From positions 62,001 to 126,000 of the forward strand of contig CALJDU010000015.1 of the NCBI GenBank assembly GCA_938024995.1: a stretch of DNA of 64,000 nucleotides. Direction: 5' to 3'. Both the position numbers and the translations under genes were made by a program. Positions 35,433 to 46,432 of the stretch are shown here, in pieces (position 1 is the first letter of the stretch; each line of letters begins with the position of its first letter). Source of the stretch: an uncultured bacterium. Lineage in GTDB: Bacteria; Myxococcota_A; Polyangia; Polyangiales; Houyiibacteriaceae. The notes under the pieces were generated by a model. It was not told the DNA's origin. It saw only the letters and a program-made list of their open reading frames with translations, and made no database searches.

Positions 35433-36215
35433 TCAGTCGAACACGACCACCAGCTGCTCACTGATCGCGCAGAGCGTTCCGTCGGACGCGTAGAGCGAGC
35501 CGAGCGCGGTCGAGAAACCGTCTTGGGCCGCGAGCGTCTCGTAGTGGTAGCGGAAGTGCGGGGAGAGCGAATCCGGGACGTGATGGAGATGCGCGGTCCA
35601 GGTCACCGTGCTCGACGCGACCGGGCGATCGGTCGCGCAGATCGTCGGGCAAGGCCAGGCGTCAAGAAGCGCCATCAAGCCGATCTCACCCGACGCGATC
35701 ACGGTCTCGCGAAACGTGCAGTAGCCGTCGTAGAGGGTCGGGCTCTGGGAGAAGGGGTAGCCGCCGTTCGCCCAGCGAAGGTCGAGGTGCTGCGTGAACT
35801 CGGGCGTGAGACCAGGAACGTAAGGGAGCGCTTCGAGCGCGTCGGCGGGCTTGATGGTCTCGGGCGCGCGGGGCGGAACGTGGAGGGAGCCTTCCCGCGG
35901 GTTGACGAAAACCAGTGTGGCGGTGGCGACGGGCTGCGCCTGAGAGAGCTGGACCTCGACAAAGGTCGCGGTGCTCCCTTCTCGGAGAACCTTCACCTGC
36001 GCCTCTACGTGCCCAGGCTTCGCGGGGCGCATGAGCTGCGCTTGCATCGTTCGAAGACGGCGCTTGGGCTCAACCTGCGAGCGCGCCGCGGCGACCAACG
36101 CCGCGCCGACGACGCCTCCATAGACCGCTCGGCCTTGGCCGAACCCTTCGGGAAAGTCGAAACCGCCCGACGCGCGGAAGCTGGCGACGAGCGAATCATC
36201 AAAGTGAACAGTCAC
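35433..36215 (-). CDS. Acyl-CoA thioesterase-like protein (double hotdog)
   Basis: 260 residues, GTG start (MTVHFDDSL when initiated). Two hotdog-like halves: an N-terminal one with GRAVYGGVVGAALVAAAR and RTMQAQLMRPAKPG, and a C-terminal one with SSTVTWTAHLHHVPD and LGSLYASDGTLCAISEQL. The arrangement matches TesB/4HBT_3 thioesterases, which hydrolyse acyl-CoA thioesters. It lies 13 bases downstream of the SRPBCC gene and is probably co-transcribed with it. Substrate unknown; cytoplasmic. Confidence 0.83.
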   Translation of the reverse strand: MTVHFDDSLVASFRASGGFDFPEGFGQGRAVYGGVVGAALVAAARSQVEPKRRLRTMQAQLMRPAKPGHVEAQVKVLREGSTATFVEVQLSQAQPVATATLVFVNPREGSLHVPPRAPETIKPADALEALPYVPGLTPEFTQHLDLRWANGGYPFSQSPTLYDGYCTFRETVIASGEIGLMALLDAWPCPTICATDRPVASSTVTWTAHLHHVPDSLSPHFRYHYETLAAQDGFSTALGSLYASDGTLCAISEQLVVVFD

Positions 36216-36228
36216 GGGCGGGCCCGGA

Positions 36229-36864
36229 TTATCGGAGCGAGTCGAGCAGCTTGGTGGCGGCGTCGTTCACCACCTCGGCCGCCTCGACGACTTCTTCTGC
36301 GCGGGTGTCGTCTTGCTCTGCGACCTCTGGCGTAGGGGCCGGAGCGTTGTCGACCGCGACCTTCAATCGGTCGAGCCCGAGCTGAAACATTGGTCCGACG
36401 ATGCCATCCATCATGAGGCCGAAGTAGCGTCCGATGAGGTTCCAGCCGTTGTCGCCTTCCATCTTCCAAGTGACGGTCACCGAATCGCTGTTCTCGGAAC
36501 AGACCAAGATTCCGCGCGCGGCTTGTCCATCGAAGTCCATGTCGAACTCGACTCCAGTGGGCGTCGACGCGGTCAACGTGAGGTTGCCGCTGCCGCTGTC
36601 GCCTGACCAGGACTGGTTGGCGCCGACTCCCGCGTTCGGTGTCCCGACCGTGGTCTGAATCGTGGGATCGTCAGACGTCCAGGGCTCCCACTGAGGCCAG
36701 TTGTTCAGGTCATTCAAAAAGGGGTGCACCTTGGCGGCGGATGCGCCGGGAATGGTCACGCTTCGCTCTACTGCGTAGGCACTCGGCAAGAACAAGCCAA
36801 CCACGACCACGAGCACAATGAGACCGATAAGGCCTAAGCCAAGGAACTTCAGCGCCTTTTTCAT
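36229..36864 (-). CDS. Membrane-anchored SRPBCC (START-like) protein
   Basis: 211 residues. N-terminal transmembrane anchor (FLGLGLIGLIVLVVVVGLF). The SRPBCC fold follows: RSVTIPGASAAKVHPFLNDLNNWPQWEPW and later WKMEGDNGWNLIGRYFG, typical of the polyketide-cyclase/dehydrase-like lipid-binding group. An acidic C-terminal helix ends the protein. These proteins bind hydrophobic ligands in a cavity; the ligand is unknown. Upstream of the thioesterase gene on the same strand and divergent from the isocitrate dehydrogenase gene across 113 bases. Confidence 0.85.
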   Translation of the reverse strand: MKKALKFLGLGLIGLIVLVVVVGLFLPSAYAVERSVTIPGASAAKVHPFLNDLNNWPQWEPWTSDDPTIQTTVGTPNAGVGANQSWSGDSGSGNLTLTASTPTGVEFDMDFDGQAARGILVCSENSDSVTVTWKMEGDNGWNLIGRYFGLMMDGIVGPMFQLGLDRLKVAVDNAPAPTPEVAEQDDTRAEEVVEAAEVVNDAATKLLDSLR

Positions 36865-36929
36865 GCGGCGAAGATACCGGTCGTCCAGCGTGAATCAAGC
36901 GGTCCGGTCCCGTGGACACAGGGATGTGA

Positions 36930-39203
<2,274 letters not shown>

Positions 39204-39230
39204 GTCCAGGTTCCTGGGTTCGAAGCGATG

Positions 39231-39260
39231 AGGCGACTCCGTGGGTTCACGGAGTCGCCT
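39231..39260 (+). terminator. Strong hairpin terminator after isocitrate dehydrogenase
   Basis: Perfect 13-base stem AGGCGACTCCGTG / CACGGAGTCGCCT with a four-base loop (GGTT), 27 bases after the stop codon, followed by TTCGCGTTCTTGTT. The best terminator in the window. Confidence 0.85.
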
Positions 39261-39383
39261 TTCGCGTTCTTGTTGCTCCGACTTGAACGAGTCTGAGGGC
39301 GTCGAGCACCGATCAGTCAGAGGACTTCGCAAAGCAGATTCAAGACGCGGCGGCCGAGCTCGGCGTCTTTAGGCCGCGAGGGA

Positions 39384-40235
39384 CTAGCAGTTCGGGTTCT
39401 TCTGAATCCACGTGACGATCGCCGCCTCGGCGTCGATCGCCGCGTAGCATCCATCGACGTAGGCGGCGCCCGCTTTTTGGAGCAGATGAAGCGCGTCCCG
39501 GTTCTTCGTTTCGGGATCGTTGAGCGCGTTCCAGAGGCGTCGCTGCGGAGACTCGGGGCTCAGCTTGCTCTTCGGATCGAAGTAAGAGCTCATGCGCCCG
39601 CCGAGAGGGTAGAGCGCCATCGAATCGGCGTAGAAGTAGCCGACGCCGTCGCCGACGAACTCAACCGCAAAAGGGCTGTCCGCGGGCAGCAGATGTCGTC
39701 CGCGCCACGCCGCGTCCCCTGCAGAATCGACAACGACGGTTCGGCCAAACTCACTGTAGGTCTGAAGCTGGTCGAGGATCCCGAAGTTCTGGCCGACAAA
39801 GCAACAGAGCATCGCGCCGTGTAGGTCGCGCGGGATCAGGCTCTCGAGGACGGGCGCGCCGAGCTCTTGGAAGTTCGCCGCGTTCTTCGCGGCTTCCCGA
39901 AACATGCGCTCCTCCGACTCGAACAACACCTTCGGGGCGCCGGTGGCCCGTAGGTGCTGTGCTCTCTTGGCGCGGTTCGTGAGCGCGGCGCCGATCCACG
40001 GATGAGTCGTTTCGGAGAGAGAGAGGTCGAGGCGTTCCGCCACGTCGCGCGCTGGTTCGTTGATGACCTGCGATTCGAGGTCGGCGTAGTGCTCCACCAT
40101 GGTCACGACTTGGCGATCCACGAACGCCGGCGCGTCTTCTTTCGCGAGGCCGATCATCTCGCGCGTCGCTTCGGGTCTCGCGCGGAACGCGAAGTGGAGC
40201 CACTTGCCTGCAAGCGGGTAGGTGAGCAGAGGCAT
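39384..40235 (-). CDS. Protein of unknown function
   Basis: 283 residues, ATG start, no signal peptide or membrane helix. It is a well-behaved globular sequence with PRDLHGAMLCCFVGQNFGILDQLQTY and GRTVVVDSAGDAAWRGRHLLP, but I cannot place it in a family. The 180 bases between it and the isocitrate dehydrogenase gene contain only the terminator. It is followed on the same strand, with reversed order, by hchA 37 bases upstream of its start, so the pair may be one transcript. Confidence 0.75.
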   Translation of the reverse strand: MPLLTYPLAGKWLHFAFRARPEATREMIGLAKEDAPAFVDRQVVTMVEHYADLESQVINEPARDVAERLDLSLSETTHPWIGAALTNRAKRAQHLRATGAPKVLFESEERMFREAAKNAANFQELGAPVLESLIPRDLHGAMLCCFVGQNFGILDQLQTYSEFGRTVVVDSAGDAAWRGRHLLPADSPFAVEFVGDGVGYFYADSMALYPLGGRMSSYFDPKSKLSPESPQRRLWNALNDPETKNRDALHLLQKAGAAYVDGCYAAIDAEAAIVTWIQKNPNC

Positions 40236-40272
40236 CGGCCCACCACCATACCATTGGCACTCGGCGATGAGT

Positions 40273-41127
40273 TTACGAGAGCGCTTCGAGCAACGTCTTC
40301 GCCGCGAGCTTGCCGAGCGCGTTGGCGGCCTGCGGACTCGCGCCGGTGATCAGACGTCGGTCAACGACGCACATGTCGTCTGCCTTCTTGTTCACGAGGT
40401 TGGCGCCCAGCTTCGTCAGCTGCTCGCCCAGTCGCCACGGCATGTGACCAGGCATGTAACCGATCATCGGGGTCTGCTTGTCGACCGCGTCCGGGAAGAC
40501 GCACATGTTGTACCCGCGATAGAGAAACTCGCCGCCGTTTAACGTGGTCGCCAACAACGACCCAGGACCGTGGCAGAGGCTGATCGTGAAGAGGTCGTTC
40601 TCATGCGCAGTCCGCAAGATGCCCCCGACGTTTGGGTCCTCGGGGATCCCCAACATCGCGCCGTGCCCACCCGGAACGAAGACCGCCGCGTATGAGCCCG
40701 TCTCGTTCGCGAAACGACCGACCACATCGGAGACTGAGAGCGGTTGCTCGAAGCTCGACTTGAGCTCTTCGTAAAGCCCGACCACGGCGCGGTCCCCGTG
40801 CGGCATGGCCCATTGCTCGAACACCACCGGCTTACCGGTCGGGGTCGCGATGACGAAGTCGAAACCGGCGCTCTTGAGGTGCAGCATCGGGAGAAGCGCT
40901 TCCACGGGGTGGTTGCCGGTGGAGAACTTCTTCGCGTTCTGCATCGTCATGTTCTTCCGCTCCGTGAAGATGACCAGAATCTTCGAGCGCTCTCCCCGAT
41001 ACGCCGAGTACGAAACGGGCTCGTAGTCGGTGACGTCAGAGGTCGAGAGTTTGAGCGCGAGCTTGGAGGGACTGAAGGACCCATCCGGCTCGAGCTTTGG
41101 AGCGATTCCGAGAAGTGACTTGAACAT
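40273..41127 (-). CDS. hchA: Hsp31/HchA-type glyoxalase III / protein deglycase
   Basis: 284 residues from ATG 41127. A DJ-1/PfpI-superfamily member close to E. coli Hsp31, which detoxifies methylglyoxal and acts as a holding chaperone. Catalytic Cys185-His186 is in SLCHGPGSL, the third residue of the triad is the Asp of CVFPDAVD, and the supporting Glu76 is in TGNHPVEALLP. EQWAMPHGD and FVPGGHGAMLG are also conserved. Transcribed divergently from a LysR regulator, 74 bases away, which probably controls it. Cytoplasmic stress protein. Confidence 0.93.
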   Translation of the reverse strand: MFKSLLGIAPKLEPDGSFSPSKLALKLSTSDVTDYEPVSYSAYRGERSKILVIFTERKNMTMQNAKKFSTGNHPVEALLPMLHLKSAGFDFVIATPTGKPVVFEQWAMPHGDRAVVGLYEELKSSFEQPLSVSDVVGRFANETGSYAAVFVPGGHGAMLGIPEDPNVGGILRTAHENDLFTISLCHGPGSLLATTLNGGEFLYRGYNMCVFPDAVDKQTPMIGYMPGHMPWRLGEQLTKLGANLVNKKADDMCVVDRRLITGASPQAANALGKLAAKTLLEALS

Positions 41128-41201
41128 GTGAAATGAGATAAGGGCCGATCCGGTCCTCGTAAACGAGCGTAGGTGGACTACTCTGTCTCGGAGGCGGGAC
41201 A
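41128..41201. promoter_or_regulatory. Divergent control region between hchA and the LysR gene
   Basis: 74 bases between the two start codons hold both promoters. A short palindrome CTCGT-AA-ACGAG lies at 41156-41167, near the centre, a plausible regulator half-site pair. LysR proteins typically bind such shared regions. Confidence 0.5.
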
Positions 41202-42128
41202 ATGAAGGATGACCTCAACCAAATGCGCGTCTTCGTCGAGGTGGTCCGCCGCGGCGGATTCGCCAGCGCAGCGCGTCATCTTGGGATGCCACGATCCACG
41301 GTCAGTCGATGGGTGAAGGAGCTCGAGGATCGGCTCGGGGTCCGACTTCTTCAGCGCACCACGCGGAAGGTGGAGCTGACCGAGGTGGGGGCGGGCTACT
41401 ACGAGCGAAGCGCGAAAGCAGTGGACGCCGCCGAGCACGCCGACAGCTGGATCAAGAGCCAGTCGGAGCATCCGCAGGGGACTCTGGTCGTCACGACGTT
41501 TCAGCTCTTTGCGGAGACATTACTCGGGCCGTTGATCGTCACTTACCTCGATCAGAACCCAGGCATGTCGGTGCAGGTGATGTCGAGCGAGCGCAACATC
41601 GACTTGGTGAGCGAGCATGTCGACGTCGCGGTGCGCATCGGACCCCTCGCGGACTCGTCGTTGATCGTTCGCAAGCTCGCCGACATCGAAGGGTGGCTCG
41701 TCGCGAGTCCGGCGTACCTCGCTCGCCACGGTACGCCAGCGCATCCGCGCGAGCTCGTCGAGCACGCGACGCTCTTCTACGGACACCGTCAGGATGTGTT
41801 CACCGTTCGCTTCCGGAATGAGCACGACGCAGAAGAGTCGGTGACGCTCTCTTGCCGCTGCGGCGCGAACAGTATCAAGCTGCTTCGGCAGGTGGCCCTC
41901 GGTGAGGTCGGAATCGGAGCGATACCTCGTATCCTGGTTCACGAAGATGTCGCGTCGGGCCGACTCGTTCGGATCTTGCCCGAGTGGACCCACGATGAAT
42001 CGCCGCCCATTCACGTCGTGTACCCGAGCCGGAGCCACCTCCCTCGTAAAGTGCGGGCGTTCGTCGACCTGGTCACGGAGCGGGTGAACTCCGCGACTGT
42101 GAACGGTCACGTTGGGTTCGCGCGATAA
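41202..42128 (+). CDS. LysR-family transcriptional regulator
   Basis: 308 residues, ATG start. N-terminal winged HTH (about 5-65) with SAARHLGMPRSTVSRWVKELEDRLG and the RTTRKVELTEVG wing. The substrate-binding domain (about 90-295) has the usual start LVVTTFQLFAE. The GMPRSTVSR recognition helix places it with the CrgA/AaeR-type LysR group. Divergent from hchA, so it is the likely regulator of that gene, perhaps responding to an electrophile or aldehyde stress (inference). Followed by a terminator-like hairpin. Confidence 0.93.
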   Translation: MKDDLNQMRVFVEVVRRGGFASAARHLGMPRSTVSRWVKELEDRLGVRLLQRTTRKVELTEVGAGYYERSAKAVDAAEHADSWIKSQSEHPQGTLVVTTFQLFAETLLGPLIVTYLDQNPGMSVQVMSSERNIDLVSEHVDVAVRIGPLADSSLIVRKLADIEGWLVASPAYLARHGTPAHPRELVEHATLFYGHRQDVFTVRFRNEHDAEESVTLSCRCGANSIKLLRQVALGEVGIGAIPRILVHEDVASGRLVRILPEWTHDESPPIHVVYPSRSHLPRKVRAFVDLVTERVNSATVNGHVGFAR

Positions 42129-42160
42129 GACGATTTCGTGGCGCTTTGCGGAATCGTCTT
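42127..42160 (+). terminator. Terminator-like hairpin after the LysR gene
   Basis: Perfect 9-base arms AAGACGATT (42127-42135) and AATCGTCTT (42152-42160), separated by a 16-base loop; it overlaps the stop codon. The downstream sequence begins TCACG, so there is no U-run beyond the two T in the arm. Confidence 0.55.
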
Positions 42161-42194
42161 TCACGTCGCCGCGATGTGGCCTTAGATACTCGCG

Positions 42195-42950
42195 ATGAAG
42201 AACGCGTTGCCGATCGTGACCCTCGCGCTCGCTGTCGGCGTGGTGCTGGGGTTTCTGTTGGGAGGCATCGGTCCACGTCGTGAATTGGCGGACACACGCG
42301 AAGAGCTCGCGGACAAGACCGACCAGTTGAGCGATGCCTTGAACCGAAGCGGCGGTTGGCGCGCGCCCATCCCGGGTCTCGATCGCGTGTTGCGGGGACC
42401 GGAGGAGCCGCCTGAGCCGGCGCGTGAGGCGGCGCCGATCGCGGAGGACCCGGAGCGCGGTGAGTCGATTGCCACGGAAGACCCCGACGCCGGGATCCCC
42501 GCCGAGCCGCCTCCGAGTGCGGTCGAGGAGCGCTGGTCACGTCGCTCGCCCGAGGAGCGTCGCGAGCGCTTCATGTCCGCCTTTGATCGCGCGTCGTCGG
42601 TGCAAGACGTTCGCCGGGTGCAGTCCCGCGCGGCGCTTTTGGAGCAAGCGAACCTGAGCGAAGAGGAGACCGCGCAGGTCGACGAAGCGCTCGCCGCGAT
42701 GAACGAAGAGCTGGTCGGCTATGGCGAAGAGGTCATCCAGCTGGTCTTCTCGGACGTCGCGCCGAAGCCTCGCGACCTGCTCGGCATCTCCCACGACGTG
42801 ACCGGGATCTTGTCGCGCGCGCAGTCGAGCTTAGAAGACGTGGTCGGTGATCGCGCAGACGGCGTCGACTCGGGCGCGCTCGAGATCTGGAACTACATCG
42901 CGATCGAAGATCTCCGGCCGATGGCCGAAGCGGCCGCTGACGGAACGTGA
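42195..42950 (+). CDS. Membrane-anchored protein upstream of the ABC transporter
   Basis: 251 residues. One N-terminal membrane helix (LPIVTLALAVGVVLGFLLGG), then a coiled-coil-like Arg/Glu segment (RRELADTREELADKTDQL), a Pro/Glu-rich linker and a helical C-terminal domain. No known family. The stop overlaps the permease GTG start (GTGA), so the three genes form a coupled operon. It may be a partner or regulator of the transporter, anchored in the inner membrane; this is inference from linkage. Confidence 0.78.
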   Translation: MKNALPIVTLALAVGVVLGFLLGGIGPRRELADTREELADKTDQLSDALNRSGGWRAPIPGLDRVLRGPEEPPEPAREAAPIAEDPERGESIATEDPDAGIPAEPPPSAVEERWSRRSPEERRERFMSAFDRASSVQDVRRVQSRAALLEQANLSEEETAQVDEALAAMNEELVGYGEEVIQLVFSDVAPKPRDLLGISHDVTGILSRAQSSLEDVVGDRADGVDSGALEIWNYIAIEDLRPMAEAAADGT

Positions 42951-43879
42951 GCAAGGCTTCCACGAACGGGGCGGCTCGGTTTGTCCGCGGCGCGCTTCAC
43001 TGCGCGCGCTTTGACCTGGCGGAGTCGCTGCGCTCGCGCCGCGTCCTCATCTTCCTGGTCCTCTACCTCGCGCTCAGCGTCGGCTCCGCGATCTTGTTCA
43101 CCGAGCTGCTCCAAGCCGTTGAAGAAGAGCTCGCGCTCCAGCTGCTGGTCGCGCGCACGGACCTGCCTGGTTCGATGACCCAGGCGGTGGTCGAGCGTCC
43201 GGAGGTTCGGCGCGTCCTTTATCGCTTCATTCGCGACAACGCCTTGGTCGACGCGGTGCTCTCCGTGCCGCCCATCGCGCTCCTCTTTGGTTGGGTCACG
43301 CTCACCTTCACGCCGCTGCTCGTGGTCCTCACGTCGAGCGACGCGATCAGCGAAGAGGTCGCCGCGGGGACCGCTCGCTTCGCGCTCTTTCGGGTCTCCC
43401 GTGGGTCTTACGTGTTTGGGAAGCTCATCGCCCAGACCGCGCTGATGTGCGTCGGGCTCCTGCTCGCGGCCCTCGGGGCGTACATCGTGGGCGCGGTTCA
43501 GCTCGGCAGCTTCGAGCCGGTCCGAAGCGCGCTCTACATCGGTCGTTACGCGCTCACCTCGAGCGTCTACGCCTTTTCGTTTCTCGGGCTCACGCTCGGC
43601 ATCTCCCAGTTGACTCGCTCCGTGCCGTGGTCTCGCGCGCTCGGGCTCTTCGCGATGGTCACGGTGATCGGGCTCGAGCGCTTCCTCGTGAAAGGCAAGC
43701 TGCCGCAGCGCTTCCCGGTGACGAGCGAGACGCTTTGTCAGGTGCTCCCGCCGGCGCACAAGCTCGACCTCTGGCGCGTGACGCTCTCGGAGATGGCGCC
43801 CGCGCTCGTGATGTTGGTCGCGCTGGGGCTCACGTTTTTCGCGATCGGCGCCTCGCGCTTCGTGAGGCGCGACCTATGA
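42947..43879 (+). CDS. ABC-2-type transporter permease
   Basis: 310 residues, GTG start overlapping the preceding stop. Six hydrophobic segments are apparent: VLIFLVLYLALSVGSAIL, AVLSVPPIALLFGWVTLTF, and others through LVMLVALGLTFFAIGA. The cytoplasmic loop after the second span (TSSDAISEEVAAGTARFALFRVSRGSYVFGK, quoted only for location, 110-140) is typical of ABC-2 permeases that carry the ATPase contact. Coupled to the ATPase gene by ATGA. Substrate unknown; export is likely for this class. Confidence 0.88.
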   Translation: MSKASTNGAARFVRGALHCARFDLAESLRSRRVLIFLVLYLALSVGSAILFTELLQAVEEELALQLLVARTDLPGSMTQAVVERPEVRRVLYRFIRDNALVDAVLSVPPIALLFGWVTLTFTPLLVVLTSSDAISEEVAAGTARFALFRVSRGSYVFGKLIAQTALMCVGLLLAALGAYIVGAVQLGSFEPVRSALYIGRYALTSSVYAFSFLGLTLGISQLTRSVPWSRALGLFAMVTVIGLERFLVKGKLPQRFPVTSETLCQVLPPAHKLDLWRVTLSEMAPALVMLVALGLTFFAIGASRFVRRDL

Positions 43880-44784
43880 GCACCAGCGCGCTCCGCTTCT
43901 ATGATGTTCACAAGCGCTACGGGAAGACCCACGCGCTCGCCGGGATGTCCTTCGAAGTGAAGGCAGGCGTGGTCACTGGGCTGATCGGGCCGAACGGCGC
44001 GGGCAAGACGACGACATTCAGCGTGGCGACGGGCGCGGTCCAAGAAGACGCCGGCGTGGTCGACGTGCTGGGGAAGGGCGCCTTCGATCCGCGGGTGCAC
44101 GGGTCTGTCGTCAGTGTGCTCCCGCAAGATTGCGCGCTCAGCCCGTACAGCAACGCGAAGCAGCTGCTCGGTCACTACGCGCGTTTGTCGGGGATGACAA
44201 AGCGCGAAGCGCAGAAGGAGACCGCGCGTTTGCTCGAGCTGACCTCGCTCACCGAGCGCGCGGGTTCGCGTGTTCGGGAGCTGAGCCACGGCATGCGGCG
44301 ACGGCTGGCGGTCGCGCAGGCGCTGATCGGGACCCCTAAACTGATCTTGCTCGATGAGCCAACCGGCGGGCTCGACCCGAAGCTAGTGGCGTCGATGCGC
44401 GACATCCTTCGCTCGCTCCGCGGCAAGAGCGCGGTGCTCGTGAGCACGCACATCTTGAGCGATGTCGAGGACACCTGCGACGAGGTGATCTTTGTGGATC
44501 GCGGTCGCGTAACGAGGAGCGGCGCGCTCGATGACGTGACGCAGCGCGCGCGCCTCGTGACGCTCCGCGTGAGCGAGGAGGTGAGCGAAGAGGTGCTGGC
44601 GAGAGCCCGCGCGAAGAACATCTCGCTCACGCGTACCGCTTCCCTCGCTTACTCGTATTCGCTCACGGAAGGCCAAGACGCCAGCGACGCGCTCACGGCG
44701 CTGCTCGGGGCGGGGGTGCGGGTGGTTGAAGTGACGATGGGAGAGCCGCTGATGGACGCCTATCTCAAGGCGCAGCAGGAGTAG
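43876..44784 (+). CDS. ABC transporter ATP-binding protein
   Basis: 302 residues from ATG 43876. Walker A GPNGAGKTT (38-46), signature LSHGMRRRLAVAQAL, Walker B LILLDEPTGGLD and the H-loop STHIL are all intact, so it is an active ATPase. The signature LSHGM is a common variant of LSGGQ in export-type (CcmA/NatA) ABC-2 systems. The start overlaps the permease stop by four bases (ATGA). Converges with a lipoprotein gene 19 bases away. Confidence 0.95.
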   Translation: MSTSALRFYDVHKRYGKTHALAGMSFEVKAGVVTGLIGPNGAGKTTTFSVATGAVQEDAGVVDVLGKGAFDPRVHGSVVSVLPQDCALSPYSNAKQLLGHYARLSGMTKREAQKETARLLELTSLTERAGSRVRELSHGMRRRLAVAQALIGTPKLILLDEPTGGLDPKLVASMRDILRSLRGKSAVLVSTHILSDVEDTCDEVIFVDRGRVTRSGALDDVTQRARLVTLRVSEEVSEEVLARARAKNISLTRTASLAYSYSLTEGQDASDALTALLGAGVRVVEVTMGEPLMDAYLKAQQE

Positions 44785-44803
44785 CGACGGTTCGCCGAGA
44801 AGG

Positions 44804-45457
44804 TCAGTTCTCGAGCGAGATGACCGTGTCGGTCGTGAGGTTCCGGAGAACGGTTCGCTCCATCGCTTCGGTCGGGGCCGCGAACTCGACGTCGTCGAAG
44901 AGGGTTGAGAGGCGACGCTCGATGAGCACGTCGTTCGTCGCGCGGAGAGGAAGGTCACGGAGCGTGCCCGTCGCGAGGTCGGTTTCGATCGCGATGGGGT
45001 AAGAGTCGTCACCTCGCGTCGCGGCGCCGACAACGGACAGAGAGCGGCCGGTGTCGTCCCGCGCGACGAGGTAGTGAACGCGACAGTAGCTCGCCTCAAG
45101 CGAGGTGGCGGAGAGCGTCTGGCGGGACGTGTTCAAGAGATCCTCGTCGAGCGGACCCACCGCGGAGGGATCGCTCTCGTCGCCGTGCCCCGCCCGCGCG
45201 ATGCGGGGAAAGAGAAGTGACCCGTCGCGTGCGAGCGGATCGCAAGGCACCAGCGACGCGGAGTACGTATGAACTCGCGCTTCGATGAGCGTGACGTCAA
45301 ACCCGAGGTTCGTTTGGAAACGCAGCGCGTCCGCTTCACGGGTCACGTTGGTTTCGTCCCACGTGAAGGCGTAGCGAACGCTCGACGTCGGGTCCGCGCA
45401 GCCCGCCAGCGCCATGAGAAACAGCGCGGCGAGTCGAGCGCCGGGAACCGTGAGCAT
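44804..45457 (-). CDS. Putative lipoprotein, coupled to its upstream neighbour
   Basis: 217 residues from ATG 45457. Lipoprotein signal with lipobox LAGC (Cys20). The mature part is beta-rich with several Cys (SLVPCDPLAR, EASYCRVHYLVAR) and no recognised domain. Its start shares one base with the upstream stop codon (TGATG), so it is translationally coupled to the second lipoprotein and the two probably act together on the same surface. Function unknown. Confidence 0.82.
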   Translation of the reverse strand: MLTVPGARLAALFLMALAGCADPTSSVRYAFTWDETNVTREADALRFQTNLGFDVTLIEARVHTYSASLVPCDPLARDGSLLFPRIARAGHGDESDPSAVGPLDEDLLNTSRQTLSATSLEASYCRVHYLVARDDTGRSLSVVGAATRGDDSYPIAIETDLATGTLRDLPLRATNDVLIERRLSTLFDDVEFAAPTEAMERTVLRNLTTDTVISLEN

Positions 45458-46392
45458 CAGTCGCACACGACCTCGAGCGTTGTGGGTGACGCGTCGATCG
45501 TCATCTCGACTGTCTCGCCGCAGACCGGGTCGTCGAGGCTCACCGGGAAGAGCGCGAGAACCACGTCGCATGACGGCGTGCCTCCGACCGCGCTGCGCAC
45601 CTCCACGCCATCAATGACGAGCGAGGTCAGCGCGCAGTCTCCCGGGGAGACCCCCCCGCCGAGGACCGTAAGATCCGCGACCAGGAAGTCGCCGTCCGGG
45701 GTGCGATGCACGCCGTACTCTGATCGGAAAGAGGTGTCCAAGAAGCTCCCGCACCCAGCGGGCCGCGGGAGAGACGACGCGGTGATCACGCCGTCCCGGC
45801 ACTCGATGGTCTCATCCGCGCACACGGCAGAAGCGCGACACGGGGAGCCCGCGACCACAGGTGCGCCGCACCCGGGCTGTGGAACACAACCCATCCCAGC
45901 ATCCGGGGCGGTCTCTTCGCCGAACCGGATGTCCTCGAAGGTCACGCTCTCACCGCCGGTCGCGACGGTGACGTCGAAGACCCCACGAAGCAGCGAGGTG
46001 TCCCAGTGCGTTCCCAGGAGCGCTGAGCGGCCATCGGCACGAACATCGGTCGGTCGCGCGGCGCTGTACGTTCGTCGCGTCTCTCCTGCTTCGTCACGGA
46101 TCGTGACCACCGCTTGAAAGCAGCTCGGCGGGACGTCCGCGAACTCAACGTCCACGGCGAGCCCGAACATCTGGCTGCCCTGGCCCCCGAAGACAAAACC
46201 AACCGCGTTGTCGTCGCTCAATGGAACGGAGTCGAAGGCATCAATCACGCGGACCGAAATAACCGGAGCGTCGACCGGGTCTTCGCAGGACGCGACCTCC
46301 GGTGGACCATCGGGGCCGCTGCAGTTGCACGCGAGACAGCTGGCCAAGACGAAGAGGAGCGAAACGACGGTGCGCGGCGAGGCGGCGTTCAT
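45457..46392 (-). CDS. Putative Cys-rich lipoprotein
   Basis: 311 residues from ATG 46392; the longer frame upstream has no signal peptide. The lipobox is LASC (Cys19), with a second LAC close by. The mature protein has about 15 Cys, with a cluster CGAPVVAGSPCRASAVC in the middle, and beta-type sequence around it (VISVRVIDAF, VTIRDEAG). No family recognised. It is coupled by TGATG to the downstream lipoprotein. Probably outer-surface exposed with disulfides. Confidence 0.82.
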   Translation of the reverse strand: MNAASPRTVVSLLFVLASCLACNCSGPDGPPEVASCEDPVDAPVISVRVIDAFDSVPLSDDNAVGFVFGGQGSQMFGLAVDVEFADVPPSCFQAVVTIRDEAGETRRTYSAARPTDVRADGRSALLGTHWDTSLLRGVFDVTVATGGESVTFEDIRFGEETAPDAGMGCVPQPGCGAPVVAGSPCRASAVCADETIECRDGVITASSLPRPAGCGSFLDTSFRSEYGVHRTPDGDFLVADLTVLGGGVSPGDCALTSLVIDGVEVRSAVGGTPSCDVVLALFPVSLDDPVCGETVEMTIDASPTTLEVVCD

Positions 46393-46432
46393 CGCAGCAT
46401 TGTCGGCGTCACGCGAACGCTTGTCGACTGAC

